NCBI RefSeq assembly: GCF_022414535.1
Contig: NZ_JADWYM010000002.1
Coordinates: 248,001 to 312,000, forward strand
Reading direction: 5' to 3'
DNA from: Streptomyces sp. MUM 2J
GTDB taxonomy: Bacteria; Actinomycetota; Actinomycetes; Streptomycetales; Streptomycetaceae
Length of the DNA: 64,000 nt
Part shown: in pieces, positions 15,350 through 25,327 of the stretch
Numbering within the stretch: the first letter of the stretch is position 1
Layout of the letters: each line of letters begins with the position of its first letter
Notes under the pieces: generated by a model
Told to the model about the DNA's origin: nothing
Databases searched by the model: none
Seen by the model: only the letters and a program-made list of their open reading frames with translations
Translations under genes and position numbers: made by a program

Positions 15350-16651
15350 CTACCCGCGTGTCACCCGGACCCGGTAGTTCCCCGTCAGGTCCGCCGAGGC
15401 CACCGCGATGCGGATCTTCCGCCGGGGGTCCTTGAAGACCTCGCCGGGGACGAACGCGGCGTCCGAGAGCTCCGCTTGCACGTTCGGGCTCCGGGTGCAG
15501 CCGCCGCTGTCCTTCTGTGAGTCGTAGACGGTGACCGGCCCCAGGCCCGTGTCGACGTCGGCGTCGACCCGGTAGATGAGGATGCCGGGCCGGCACACCG
15601 TCTCGTCGTTGCCCTCGCGGGTGCGCAGTTCCAGCGCGTAGCCGGTACGCCCGTCCAAGGGGACGAAGACCAGCTTCGGGCCGCCGGGTCGGGCGAGCGG
15701 CGTGAGGGTGAACTCCGTCGTGCCCTCGGCTGTCGCGCAACCGACCTGGTCGGCGTCCAGCCAGCCCAGTTTCCACTTGTGCCAGCCCAGTAGGTCGTTG
15801 TTGGCGCCCCAGTCCTCGCTCATGATGTCCCAGTGGCCGACCGCGCCTCCGCCCTGCTGGGTGTAGAGGTCGGGCAGGCCGAAGACGTGGCCGTTCTCGT
15901 GCGGCAGGACCCGGTAGCCGGTGCGGTCGTACGCGCCGGAGCCGTCGTCCTGGCGGGAGTAGACGAACGAGGCGTTGGCCACCGGGACCCCGTCGGCGAC
16001 GGGCGCCTCGGCGTTGCCGGCGAAGGTCACCGACAGCACCGTGTCCAGTGCGGAGGGGCCCGCGTTCGGTGTGACCAGGACGTTCAGGAGGTCGTAGGAG
16101 CGGAAGTCCACATTCGGGTCGGCGGCGGAGACGATGTCCTGGACCAGCTCGCGATAGCCCGGGTCGAAGGGGGCGCCGCGGCCTATCCCGTACGCCGGGA
16201 ACGGCTTCGGCATGCGCAGCCAGTGGGTGATGGGGGCCTCGGGGCGGTAGTCGAGGCGGCCGTAGGAACTGGTGCGGAACCACTGCCGGGTCTGCGGCAG
16301 GAATTCGCGGTAGCGGTCCAGTGCCTTGCCCGTCCCCGGCGCGTCCGGGAAGTCGATCATGACGGTGAGGGCGTGGACGGTGCCGGTCGACCGGGCGTAA
16401 CCACCGAGCGTCGGGATGCCCTCCGACATCTGCACGGCCGGATCGCCGTTGATCATGCAGGGGCCGAGTGCCGAGGAGTGGGCGAGTCCGGCAGCCGGCC
16501 CGGCTCCGGCGGGCGTGCTGTCCGGGGTCGGGTGCCCGGTGCCGGCCGAGGCGCTCACCGCGAGGGTCAGCGCGGAGACGGAGGCGAACGCGGCCACGCG
16601 GCGTGGGCGTATTCGACGGCGTTTCCGGGATCGCTCAGGCTGCGGCTGCAT
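15350..16651 (-). CDS. Secreted M6-type zinc metalloprotease
   Basis: 433 aa from the ATG at 16651 (GAGAGG 6 nt upstream). A twin-Arg/Lys N-region and a hydrophobic stretch (VAAFASVSALTLAVSASA) form a signal peptide, so the protein is exported. The zinc site is VLPHENGHVFGLPDLY (HExxH plus extended Asp) at about residue 240, followed by a GHWDIMSEDWGANN Met-turn region, the layout of immune inhibitor A-like M6 domain proteins. The C-terminal part is beta-rich and carries Cys residues. A 500-bp gap separates it from the divergent TetR gene. Confidence 0.85.
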   Translation of the reverse strand: MQPQPERSRKRRRIRPRRVAAFASVSALTLAVSASAGTGHPTPDSTPAGAGPAAGLAHSSALGPCMINGDPAVQMSEGIPTLGGYARSTGTVHALTVMIDFPDAPGTGKALDRYREFLPQTRQWFRTSSYGRLDYRPEAPITHWLRMPKPFPAYGIGRGAPFDPGYRELVQDIVSAADPNVDFRSYDLLNVLVTPNAGPSALDTVLSVTFAGNAEAPVADGVPVANASFVYSRQDDGSGAYDRTGYRVLPHENGHVFGLPDLYTQQGGGAVGHWDIMSEDWGANNDLLGWHKWKLGWLDADQVGCATAEGTTEFTLTPLARPGGPKLVFVPLDGRTGYALELRTREGNDETVCRPGILIYRVDADVDTGLGPVTVYDSQKDSGGCTRSPNVQAELSDAAFVPGEVFKDPRRKIRIAVASADLTGNYRVRVTRG

Positions 16652-17168
16652 GCGGGGCCTCTCGGTCCGGGCAGCCGCCACTCCCCGGCTGCACCCTTGC
16701 GATCACCCTCGGTCGGGGAGCCCGCGTGCGCGCGCTGGCCTGGGCCGATCGTGGGTCTTCGGGGAGCGGCGAGGCCCGGCTTCGGACCATCACGGGGCGG
16801 CCGGGTCCGGGGCGCCGCGGACGGCGTCCAGGTGGCTGGGGCCCGGCCGGTGGCCCGCGGGGGTCACCGGTGCGTGGCTGCGACGGTGGTTCCGGCGGGG
16901 CGGGGAGGCGGTGCCGGGCGCCCGGCGGGGTCCGGGGAGGCGCCTGCGGCCGGTGAGGCGGCCGGGGCCCGGGGACGGCGGTGGAGGCGAGGGCGGTGGT
17001 GGGATGCGGCGTGGGGCGGCCCTGGATGTGATGTGAGCCGGATCACATCAAGAATCTCGGAACGGGGAAATAACCGGGGATCCTTTCCCCGTTTGGAACT
17101 GTGTCCGAGCGAAACGGGGAGACGATCCCCGGATCGCGGTCACCGACCATCCCACCGTGGAGGAAGCC
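16652..17168. other. Divergent intergenic region, M6 protease / tetR
   Basis: 517 bp, very GC-rich from 16690 to 17030, with no credible gene. The last 110 bp hold the tetR promoter and the GGGGA-containing inverted repeats described separately. A palindromic TGATGTGATCC-like stretch lies at 17030-17045. Confidence 0.4.
17061..17093. promoter_or_regulatory. Inverted repeat, candidate operator of the adjacent TetR
   Basis: AACGGGGAAA (17061-17070) and TTTCCCCGTT (17084-17093), perfect 10+10 dyad with a 13-bp spacer. A related half site AAACGGGGA follows at about 17113. About 75 bp upstream of the tetR start. Candidate autoregulatory operator. Confidence 0.5.
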
Positions 17169-17813
17169 GTGCCGACCACCCTTCCCGCGCCCCGCAGGGC
17201 GACCCGGCCACGTGCCGACGCCCTGCGCAACCGGGAGCGGATCGTCACCGCCGCCCGGGAGATGTTCGTCGAGCACGGCCCCGACGTGCCGCTCGACGAG
17301 ATCGCCCGCCGGGCCGGCGTCGGCAACGCCACGGTCTACCGTAACTTCCCCGACCGCGACGCCCTCGTCCGCGAGGTCGTCTGCTCCGTCATGGAGCGCA
17401 CCGTGGCCGCGGCCCAGGCCGCGCTCGCGGAGACCGGGGACGCGTTCGAGGCCCTGGAGCGCTTCGTGCACGCCGTCGCGGACGAGCGGATCAGCGCGCT
17501 GTGCCCCATGGTCTCCAGCACCTTCGATCAGAACCACCCGGACCTGGAGGCCGTACGTGAACGGTGCGAGGGCCTCGTCGCCGAGGTCATGGACCGTGCC
17601 AAGGCGGCCGGCCAGCTCCGCCCCGACGTGGGCGTCGGCGACGTGCTGATCGCCGCCGCCCAGCTGAGCCGTCCCCCGGCCGGGACCGGGTGCCTCAGCA
17701 TCGATCGTTTCGCCCACCGCCATCTGCAGCTGTTCCTCGACGGGCTGCGGGCTCCCGCCCGCTCCGACCTGCCGGGCACGGCCCCGACCGTGGAGGACCT
17801 GCGCCAGCCCTGA
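17169..17813 (+). CDS. TetR family repressor paired with an MFS efflux gene
   Basis: 214 aa from the GTG at 17169 (GGAGGA 5 nt upstream); a GTG at 17157 is also in frame. The N-terminal TetR HTH spans LRNRERIVTAAREMFVEHGP and IARRAGVGNATVYRNFPDRD (about residues 15-60). The C-terminal ligand-binding helices are unassigned. It lies 370 bp upstream of a co-directional DHA2 MFS gene, the usual arrangement for a local repressor of drug export. A perfect inverted repeat sits in its promoter. Confidence 0.88.
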   Translation: MPTTLPAPRRATRPRADALRNRERIVTAAREMFVEHGPDVPLDEIARRAGVGNATVYRNFPDRDALVREVVCSVMERTVAAAQAALAETGDAFEALERFVHAVADERISALCPMVSSTFDQNHPDLEAVRERCEGLVAEVMDRAKAAGQLRPDVGVGDVLIAAAQLSRPPAGTGCLSIDRFAHRHLQLFLDGLRAPARSDLPGTAPTVEDLRQP

Positions 17814-18186
17814 TAGAGCAGTCCCGCCGCGCTCCGTAGCGCCCTTCGGACCGACCGGCTCGGATCGAGCGGTCGTGCGCGAGCAGCCGGAATCCGGCAG
17901 CCGTGAGCGAACCGTCACCGTCGGGCCGCCGCCCCCGGGCAACCGCCCGCGGGCAGCGGCATCCGAGCGGTCGAGCCCGAGCGGCCGAGTCCACGCAGTC
18001 AAGCCCCAGCACGTGGTGACCGGTGGGCGCCGACCGATGAGTTCGCGGCACCGGGGCAGTCACGACAACCGACGTCCACAGTCCGCCGCCAGGGCGGACC
18101 GTCCCCTCCCGACACCTCCCGACACCTCCCGACACCTCCCGACCTTCACGTTCCTTCCGTCACGAAGTCCCGAAGTGGGTACACCC
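17814..18186. other. Intergenic region tetR / MFS with 10-bp tandem repeat
   Basis: 373 bp without a credible gene. Three perfect tandem copies of GACACCTCCC occupy 18111-18140, just upstream of the MFS start, preceded by the degenerate GTCCCCTCCC. The MFS promoter is expected here; no clear -10/-35 could be assigned. Confidence 0.4.
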
Positions 18187-19731
18187 ATGTCTGAAGCACT
18201 CTCGAAGGCTCCCGGCGCGCCAGCGGCGTCCGGTGACGCCAACCGCTGGAAAGCGCTCGTCTTCATCGCGCTGGCCCAGCTGATGGTCGTTCTCGACGCG
18301 ACCATCGTGAACATCGCGCTGCCCTCCGCCCAGCAGGACCTGGGCATCTCCGACGGCAACCGCCAGTGGGTCGTCACGGCCTACGCCCTCGCCTTCGGCG
18401 GTCTGCTGCTGTTCGGCGGTCGGGTCGCCGACCTGTGGGGACGCAAGCGCGCCTTCGTCGTCGGCCTGACCGGCTTCGCCGCGGCGTCCGCGCTCGGCGG
18501 TGCCGCGACGACCGGCGCGATGATGTTCGGTGCCCGTGCCCTGCAGGGTGCGTTCGGCGCCCTGCTCGCCCCCGCCGCGCTGTCGCTGCTCGCGGTGATG
18601 TTCACCGACGCCAAGGAGCGTGCCAAGGCGTTCGGCATCTACGGCGCCATCGCCGGTGGTGGCGGCGCCGTGGGCCTGATCCTCGGTGGCTTCCTCACCG
18701 AGTACCTCGACTGGCGCTGGACGTTCTTCGTCAACATCCCCTTCGCCGTGATCGCCGCGGCCGGCGCCTACTTCGTCATCCGTGAGCCCGCGGGCGGCCG
18801 CAACCGCTCCCCGCTCGACATACCCGGCGTCGTCCTGTCCACCCTCGGTCTCGTCGCGCTCGTCTACGGCTTCACCCGCGCCGAGTCCGACGGCTGGAGC
18901 GACTCCGTCACCATCGGCATGTTCATCGCCTCCGGGGTGCTGCTGCTGACCTTCGTGCTCGTGGAGTCCAGGGTCAGGGCCCCGCTGCTGCCCCTGCGCG
19001 TGGTCACCGACCGCAACCGCGGCGGTATCTACCTCTCGCTGGGTCTGGCGATCATCGCCATGTTCGGCCTGTTCCTCTTCCTGACCTACTACCTCCAGGT
19101 CGTCAAGGGCTACTCCCCGGTCAAGACCGGCTTCGCCTTCCTGCCGATGATCGTGGGCATGATCACGGGTTCCACCCAGATCGGTACCCGCCTGATGACC
19201 CGCCTCCCGGCACGGCTGCTGATGGGTCCGGGCTTCCTGGTCGCCGCGCTCGGCATGCTGCTGCTGACCCGGCTGGAGATCGGCTCGTCGTACGCCGCCC
19301 TGCTGCTGCCGGCGATGCTGCTGCTCGGTCTGGGCATGGGTACCGCGTTCATGCCGGCCATGTCCCTGGCCACCACCGGGGTCGAGCCGCGGGACGCGGG
19401 TGTCGCCTCCGCGATGGTCAACACCTCGCAGCAGGTCGGCGGCGCGATCGGTACGGCCCTGCTGAACACGATCGCCGCCTCCGCGACCACGTCCTACATC
19501 AAGGACCACATCGCCTCCGCAGCCACCCGGCCCCAGCAGCAGCTGGTCCAGCTGGAGGGCATGGTGCACGGCTACACCAACGCCATCTGGTTCGCCGTCG
19601 GCATCCTGGTCCTCGCCGCGGCCATCGTGGTGACCTTCGTCAACGCCGGTCGCCCCGACGACACCACCATCACCTCCGGCGCGGGCGAGGGCGCCGAGGA
19701 CGAGGTGGCCGTACCGGTCGTCGCCCACTGA
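18187..19731 (+). CDS. DHA2-type MFS drug efflux transporter (14 TM)
   Basis: 514-aa membrane protein from the ATG at 18187. DHA2 signatures: LDATIVNIALPSAQQDLG in TM1 (motif D1), RVADLWGRKRAF (motif A) in the loop after TM2, and IYGAIAGGGGAVGLILGG (motif C, antiporter). The length and helix count fit the 14-TM EmrB/QacA family, proton-driven export of small toxic molecules. A short hydrophilic acidic tail ends it. It follows tetR on the same strand and is probably its target. Confidence 0.9.
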   Translation: MSEALSKAPGAPAASGDANRWKALVFIALAQLMVVLDATIVNIALPSAQQDLGISDGNRQWVVTAYALAFGGLLLFGGRVADLWGRKRAFVVGLTGFAAASALGGAATTGAMMFGARALQGAFGALLAPAALSLLAVMFTDAKERAKAFGIYGAIAGGGGAVGLILGGFLTEYLDWRWTFFVNIPFAVIAAAGAYFVIREPAGGRNRSPLDIPGVVLSTLGLVALVYGFTRAESDGWSDSVTIGMFIASGVLLLTFVLVESRVRAPLLPLRVVTDRNRGGIYLSLGLAIIAMFGLFLFLTYYLQVVKGYSPVKTGFAFLPMIVGMITGSTQIGTRLMTRLPARLLMGPGFLVAALGMLLLTRLEIGSSYAALLLPAMLLLGLGMGTAFMPAMSLATTGVEPRDAGVASAMVNTSQQVGGAIGTALLNTIAASATTSYIKDHIASAATRPQQQLVQLEGMVHGYTNAIWFAVGILVLAAAIVVTFVNAGRPDDTTITSGAGEGAEDEVAVPVVAH

Positions 19732-19978
19732 CGGCGTCCGGCAAGGCCGGAGAGGTGCGGTGACGCTGCCGCGGGCGCAGGTCCGCGGCGGCCGTCGGCC
19801 CACGGTGGCCGCAGGGCCGTGCACCTCGGGTGGTACGCCTTCGAGTGCGTCTTCGTGCGGTACGCCGCGCGCGCCGCACTCCTTGAGCGGCACCCCTTCG
19901 GGCCGGGCCGCGCGGGAGGAAGGGGACGCTTCCCGCGCACGCCCCCAGGGCCTGCCCCGGTCGCGCCGAGTGAGCGGC

Positions 19979-20488
19979 TCAGCGCAGCCAGGGCAGGTCC
20001 GCACCCGCTTCCCGGGGCTCCAGGCCCTCGGCGACGATCCGCATGATCTCGCCGAGGGCCTGCTGCTGTTCGGGGCTGAGCCGCTCGAACAGGGCCTGGC
20101 GCACGGCCGCCACGTGACCGGGTGCGGTGCGGTGCAGCACCTCCTCGCCGGCGTCCGTCAGCACCGCGAACTGGCCCCGTTTGTCGGAGGGGCAGTCCTC
20201 GCGGCGGACCCAGCCGTTCTTCTCCAGGCGCGCGATCGCGTGGGAGAGGCGGGAGCGGGTGATCTTCGCCCGCATGGCCAGCTCGGTCATGCGCAGCCGG
20301 CGGCGCGGTGCCTCGGCGAGACCGACGAGCAGGCCGTAGTAGACGTGGGGCATGCCGGCGTCCCGCTGGAGCTGGCGGTCGAGATGGTCCTCGAGGAGGG
20401 TGGTGGCGTGCAGGTAGGCGCGCCAGACGCGCTGCTCCTCGTCGGTGAGCCAGCGGTGCTCGTCGGGTGCCGTGTTCATGTGCTCCAC
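19979..20488 (-). CDS. MarR family regulator
   Basis: 169 aa from the ATG at 20488 (another ATG 3 codons on). Winged-helix core: LRMTELAMRAKITRSRLSHA (recognition helix, about residues 70-95) followed by ARLEKNGWVRREDCPSDKRG, the MarR wing with Asp-Lys-Arg. Divergent from the LigB-type dioxygenase gene, with two inverted copies of a CTTTA/GAGTTCAAG-like site in the 110-bp gap. Likely autoregulates and controls the dioxygenase in response to an aromatic or oxidant ligand. Confidence 0.88.
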   Translation of the reverse strand: MEHMNTAPDEHRWLTDEEQRVWRAYLHATTLLEDHLDRQLQRDAGMPHVYYGLLVGLAEAPRRRLRMTELAMRAKITRSRLSHAIARLEKNGWVRREDCPSDKRGQFAVLTDAGEEVLHRTAPGHVAAVRQALFERLSPEQQQALGEIMRIVAEGLEPREAGADLPWLR

Positions 20489-20503
20489 TCTACGAGAGCC
20501 CTT

Positions 20504-20562
20504 CTTGAAGTTTAAACAAAATGGACTAGAGTCGAGGAGGTCGATTCGCTTTAGAGTTCAAG
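20504..20562. promoter_or_regulatory. Inverted MarR-type binding sites in the divergent promoter
   Basis: CTTGAAGTTTAAAC (20504-20517) and, inverted, CTTTAGAGTTCAAG (20549-20562) match at 11 of 14 positions as reverse complements. They lie in the shared promoter of marR and the dioxygenase gene. Confidence 0.5.
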
Positions 20563-20598
20563 CAATAAGCCGTCGCGTACCCGGAGGGAGCCGCCGCC

Positions 20599-21489
20599 AT
20601 GACCGCCGCCACGCCCGAGGGTCGCACGCCCCGGGAGCGAGTGCCCGAGGAGCAGGTCTTCGAGGAGCGGGTACGGGGACCCGAGGCGCCTGCGCCCGGG
20701 GGGCGCGTTCCGCGTGGGCGCATGCCCGCCCTCTATCTCGGTCACGGCGCTCCGCCCCTCGCCGACGACCCCGTCTGGCCCGGCCAGCTCTCCGCCTGGG
20801 CCGCCCGGCTGCCCCGGCCCACCGCGATCCTCATGGTCTCCGCCCACTGGGAAGAGGCCCCGCTCGCCCTGGGCGCCACCACGGCCGTCCCGCTGGTCCA
20901 CGACTTCTGGGGCTTCCCCGAGCACTACTACCGGGTCCGGTACCCCGCTCCCGGCGCTCCCGCACTCGCCGACGCCGTGCGCCGGCTGCTGCGTGCTCCC
21001 GGCATGCCCGTCCAGGACATCCCCGACCGCGGCCTGGACCACGGTGCGTACGTTCCGCTCGTCGAGATGTTCCCGGCCGCCGACATCCCCGTCCTCCAGG
21101 TCTCCATGCCCACCCTCGACCCGGTGCGGCTCATGGAGATCGGCCGCAGGCTCGCGCCCCTGCGCGACGAGGGCGTGCTGATCGTCGGCTCCGGCTTCTT
21201 CACCCACAACCTGGCCGCCCTGCGGCACACCGGGGAGGGAGTGCCGGGCTGGTCCGCCGAGTTCGACGACTGGGGCCGGCGGGCGCTGGAGGACGGCGAC
21301 GCCGACGCGCTGCTCGACTTCACCCGCAAGTCCCCGGCCGGGCGCCTGGCCCACCCGCGCACCGAGCACTTCGCGCCCCTGTTCGTGACGATGGGTGCGG
21401 CGGACGCCGCCGGTGAACTCGCGGAACAGCGGTCGGTCATCGACGGGTTCTGGATGGGGCTGGCGAAGCGGTCCGTGCAGTTCGGGTGA
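20599..21489 (+). CDS. LigB-type extradiol ring-cleavage dioxygenase (DODA/YgiD-like)
   Basis: 296 aa; GGAGGG lies 11 nt upstream of the ATG. Metal ligands of the class III (DODA-type) dioxygenase fold are visible: His in ALYLGHGAPP (about 50), VSAHWEE (about 83), DHGAYVPL (about 150) and TEHFAPLFV (about 257). The first 40 residues are a non-conserved Pro/Arg-rich extension. Family members open catechol-like rings such as DOPA or aryl-alkyl catechols, using Zn or Fe. Divergent from marR, suggesting a substrate-induced detoxification unit. Confidence 0.86.
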   Translation: MTAATPEGRTPRERVPEEQVFEERVRGPEAPAPGGRVPRGRMPALYLGHGAPPLADDPVWPGQLSAWAARLPRPTAILMVSAHWEEAPLALGATTAVPLVHDFWGFPEHYYRVRYPAPGAPALADAVRRLLRAPGMPVQDIPDRGLDHGAYVPLVEMFPAADIPVLQVSMPTLDPVRLMEIGRRLAPLRDEGVLIVGSGFFTHNLAALRHTGEGVPGWSAEFDDWGRRALEDGDADALLDFTRKSPAGRLAHPRTEHFAPLFVTMGAADAAGELAEQRSVIDGFWMGLAKRSVQFG

Positions 21490-21727
21490 ACCGGCCGGGG
21501 CCGGGAGGGGGTCCGGCCGGTGCGCGGTGGCCGCCCGGCCGTCCACCGGGTCTCCAGCGCACCGGAACGATGCGTGCGCCGAGTCCTCACGTCGGCGGCC
21601 CGGCCCTCGGGGCGCGGGTCCCGCCGGGCCGCGGACGCCTCGGGGTGCCTCCTCGGGGTCGGGGCTCCCCGGGAGCGGTACCTCCCGCTCCGGTTCCCGC
21701 GGTCGACTCCAGGTGCCCCGGCGGTTT

Positions 21728-22273
21728 CTACGCCCCCGCGGTCCGGAGCTCCTTCTCGTACCAGGACACGTCCCAGTACCGGCCGAACTTCCGGCCCACC
21801 TCGCGGTACGTGCCGACGTACCTGAAGCCGAAGCGTTCGTGCAGCCGGGCGGACGCCGCGTTCGGCTGGGCGATGCCTGCGTAGGCGCGGTGCAGCTCCT
21901 CGTCGGCCAGGGACTCGAACAGGGCTTTGTAGAGGAGCGTGCCGATGCCGTGACCGCCGGCGCCCGGGCGGAGGTAGACGGACGCCTCCACGGAGGTCGC
22001 GTACGCGGGCCTGGCGCGGAACGGGCTGGATGTGGCGTACCCCAGAATCCGCTGTGAGTTCCCTTCGGGGGCCGTCTCCGCGGCAACCATCAGCCGGTAC
22101 GGGCCGTCTTCCGGGTGGGAGAGCAGCCAGGGACGACGCTCTTCCGCAGTGAGGACCGCGGTGTCGAATGTGACGGCCGTCTCACGCACATAGTGGTTGT
22201 AGATGTCCGTGGGGGCCTCCAGGTCGCTCTCGGCCCCCGGCCTGACCTGCACCTCTGCGCGTTCCGGCGGCAT
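21728..22273 (-). CDS. GNAT N-acetyltransferase (PAT/bar-like)
   Basis: 181 aa from the ATG at 22273 (AGGAGG upstream). Motif order of phosphinothricin-type acetyltransferases: IYNHYVRETAVTFDT near the N-terminus, RARPAYATSVEASVYLRPG, the acetyl-CoA loop GAGGHGIGTLLYKALF (about residue 115), and NAASARLHERFGFRYVGTYR in the C-terminal half. The substrate is not predictable; phosphinothricin, amino-acid or xenobiotic amines are usual in this family. Divergent from hrdD. Confidence 0.85.
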   Translation of the reverse strand: MPPERAEVQVRPGAESDLEAPTDIYNHYVRETAVTFDTAVLTAEERRPWLLSHPEDGPYRLMVAAETAPEGNSQRILGYATSSPFRARPAYATSVEASVYLRPGAGGHGIGTLLYKALFESLADEELHRAYAGIAQPNAASARLHERFGFRYVGTYREVGRKFGRYWDVSWYEKELRTAGA

Positions 22274-22333
22274 CGCGCCTCCTTGTGTGGCCGCACAGGG
22301 TACTGCATGATCATAAAAATTGAGGGGCGGGTT

Positions 22334-22360
22334 GGGAATTCTGTCCGGATTCCAGTCGTT
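22334..22360 (+). promoter_or_regulatory. Sigma-R-type promoter of hrdD
   Basis: GGGAAT (22334-22339), 18-nt spacer, GTT (22358-22360), a perfect match to the sigma-R promoter pattern GGGAAT-N18-GTT. It lies about 140 bp upstream of the hrdD start, with no second gene in between. Confidence 0.78.
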
Positions 22361-22499
22361 GTTTCCATCGGATGCAGGGCACCCGAGGAGAGTCCGGAGA
22401 GGGCTTGAAACGGAGTTCGGGGGCAACCGAGGAAGAGCTCGAGCAAGTGTGCGGCGTCCGAAGGACCACCCGCTGACCCACCATCGCAAGGGAGCACGC

Positions 22500-23495
<996 letters not shown>

Positions 23496-24050
23496 CCCCG
23501 CCGACGACGGGAACGGCCGCTGGTGCGCCCGCCTGCCGGTGCCCGGCGGCGCCGAGGGGACGCACCGGCCCGTCGCGCCGCCCGGCACGCCGGGCAGCGC
23601 GACGGGTGGCGAACCGGGGCGGTCGTCCGGGAGTCTGGCCGGTGGGCGGGCGGCGCCGTACCGGTCGCCTCCGGTCGGTTCCGGACGATGTGAACCTCCC
23701 GGTGGGGGTGTGCGCCCTGCGGTCACCGCGTACGCGGGGTGGCGAAAGCCCGCGCAAACATGGCGATGTAACGTCGCTTCAACCGATACTGCCCAGGGAA
23801 CAAGACTTCAGGGAACGGTCGTTCGGGACTCGGCCCGGATGCAGACCCCCTCGGCAGAGCCAAGTCCCGACGCACTCCCCCCGGTGCCGGGACTTTCCCG
23901 AGCCGGGCTTCGGCGCCCTCCCCCCGGTGCCGGGGCCCGGCTTCTTCTGCGTGTGGCCCGCGACGGACGGGCGCCGTCGGCTTGATCGGCGGGAGCCGGC
24001 AGGCCGGTGCGACTGCCGGGCCGAACCCATGGGGCCGGGCCGACCGGAGG

Positions 24051-24089
24051 AGCGGGTCACCCCGTACCTGAACCACGGGGTGACCCGCT
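24051..24089. terminator. Strong hairpin upstream of tetR
   Basis: AGCGGGTCACCCCGT (24051-24065) and ACGGGGTGACCCGCT (24075-24089): perfect 15-bp stem, 9-nt loop, 27 nt ahead of the tetR -10 box. It ends whatever is transcribed from the hrdD side. Confidence 0.7.
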
Positions 24090-24115
24090 GGATGGCAGAT
24101 TGTGTCACATCGGCA

Positions 24116-24121
24116 TAGCCT
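24116..24121 (+). promoter_or_regulatory. -10 box of a leaderless transcript (tetR)
   Basis: TAGCCT ends 7 nt before the ATG at 24129, and no ribosome site precedes the start. Typical of leaderless Streptomyces mRNAs. Confidence 0.5.
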
Positions 24122-24128
24122 GCCCAAC

Positions 24129-24998
24129 ATGAGCACCACCCCTTCCAGCGGCACGCCCTCCGCCTCCGCCTCCCGCCCCGCCTCCGGCTCGCTGACCGAG
24201 AGGCGCAAGGCGGCGACCCGGATGGAGATCGCCCGCGCCGCAGCCCGGCTGTTCGTCACCCACGGCCTGCGGGCCACCCGTGCCGAGGACATCGCCCAGG
24301 CCGCCGGTGTCGCCCCCCGCACCTTCTACCGCTACTTCGCCGCCAAGGAGGAAGCCGTCTCCCCGCTGTACGCGGCGGGCGCCCGGCGCTGGACGGACGC
24401 CGTGCGTGACGCTCCGGCAGACCTCGCACCGCCGGACGCCCTCGAACACGCGGCACGGAACACGCTCACGCCGGGTACCGGGGTATCGGCGGCCTCCTGG
24501 GAATGGGTCCGCACCCTGATCCGCCTCGCCGACTCCAGCCCGGCGCTGCGGCGCGTCTGGGCCGAGGCCTGCCACGCCGCCGAGGCCCAGTTGGCCGACG
24601 TCCTGGCCCACCGCTTGGCCCGCGGTGCCGGCAGGGGGGTTGTGGGGCTGGGAGCGGTCGGTGGCGAGAACCAGGGCGTGTTGGCGCGGGGCGGGGCCGA
24701 TGGCGACAGCGGGGACGCTGCTGCCCAGGGCATGGTGGGCGACGAGCTCGCCGGTGGTGCCGACGCCACGCCCGACGGCGACGACAACGTTGCCGCCGAC
24801 CTGGCCGCCTCACCCTGCCTCCGCTTCGCCGCAGCCGTCGCCGGCGCGGCGGTCCGGGTCGCCGTGGAGGCGTGGGCGGCCGGAACCGCGGAGGGGCCCG
24901 GGGCTCAGGGGCCCGCGGACATGGCGGTGCGGAACCTGGGGGCGGTGCGTGGATTCCTGGGCGCGGTGGCGCTGAGCGAGGACGAGAGAGGCAGCTGA
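24129..24998 (+). CDS. TetR family regulator (SCO3201-like by position)
   Basis: 289 aa from the ATG at 24129. HTH: RRKAATRMEIARAAARLFVT and DIAQAAGVAPRTFYRYFAAK at about residues 20-65, a textbook TetR DNA-binding domain. The C-terminal part is unusually long and rich in Gly/Ala/Asp (about residues 165-245), an insertion-like low-complexity stretch. Directly downstream of hrdD with the order of the S. coelicolor SCO3202-SCO3201 region, whose TetR gene has been linked to antibiotic production and development when overexpressed (from memory). Leaderless. Confidence 0.8.
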   Translation: MSTTPSSGTPSASASRPASGSLTERRKAATRMEIARAAARLFVTHGLRATRAEDIAQAAGVAPRTFYRYFAAKEEAVSPLYAAGARRWTDAVRDAPADLAPPDALEHAARNTLTPGTGVSAASWEWVRTLIRLADSSPALRRVWAEACHAAEAQLADVLAHRLARGAGRGVVGLGAVGGENQGVLARGGADGDSGDAAAQGMVGDELAGGADATPDGDDNVAADLAASPCLRFAAAVAGAAVRVAVEAWAAGTAEGPGAQGPADMAVRNLGAVRGFLGAVALSEDERGS

Positions 24999-25327
24999 TC
25001 GAGGGCGGGGGCGGCTGCGGGAGAGGGGGAGGAAAGGGGGACGAGACGTGGAGGAGCGGGAACGAGACGTAAGGGTGCAGACGAAGGGGGAGCGTGGGCT
25101 ACGGGTGGGCGAGCGAGAAGGGGGAGCCGGGACGAAGGTTCGCTGCGGAGGATCCGGGGTGACGGTCGGCCGATCATCCGTCGGGTCCGTGCGCGGCCGG
25201 TAGGACCCGGCGCGGTGGCGCACGTCCACCGGGTGGGTCCGCGTGCAGCCGGTGGGGTGCGTGCGGTCGCGGCCGTGCGGGTCCGAACCCCGGCCTTGCG
25301 GGTCCGGACCCGCACCGGCGCCGTGGC
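24999..25327. other. Convergent gap with no gene
   Basis: 329 bp between convergent tetR and the WYL gene. GC-rich, with repeated GTGCGG/GGTCCG words at 25200-25320. No ORF with coding character and no clear terminator hairpin were seen. Confidence 0.4.

Larger units (their letters stand above)
23496..24128. other. Long intergenic region downstream of hrdD
   Basis: 633 bp with no credible coding frame. It contains a relatively AT-rich patch at 23755-23830 (promoter-like; GATACT at about 23783), two GC-rich CCCGGTGCCGGG inverted-repeat blocks near 23880 and 23930, and a 15-bp terminator at 24051-24089. The set could define an unannotated small transcript, or just hrdD read-through and repeats. 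Confidence 0.35.

Noticed and set aside
18111..18140. CRISPR or iteron array at the GACACCTCCC repeats
   Set aside because: Only three 10-bp units without spacers and no cas gene or replication gene nearby.
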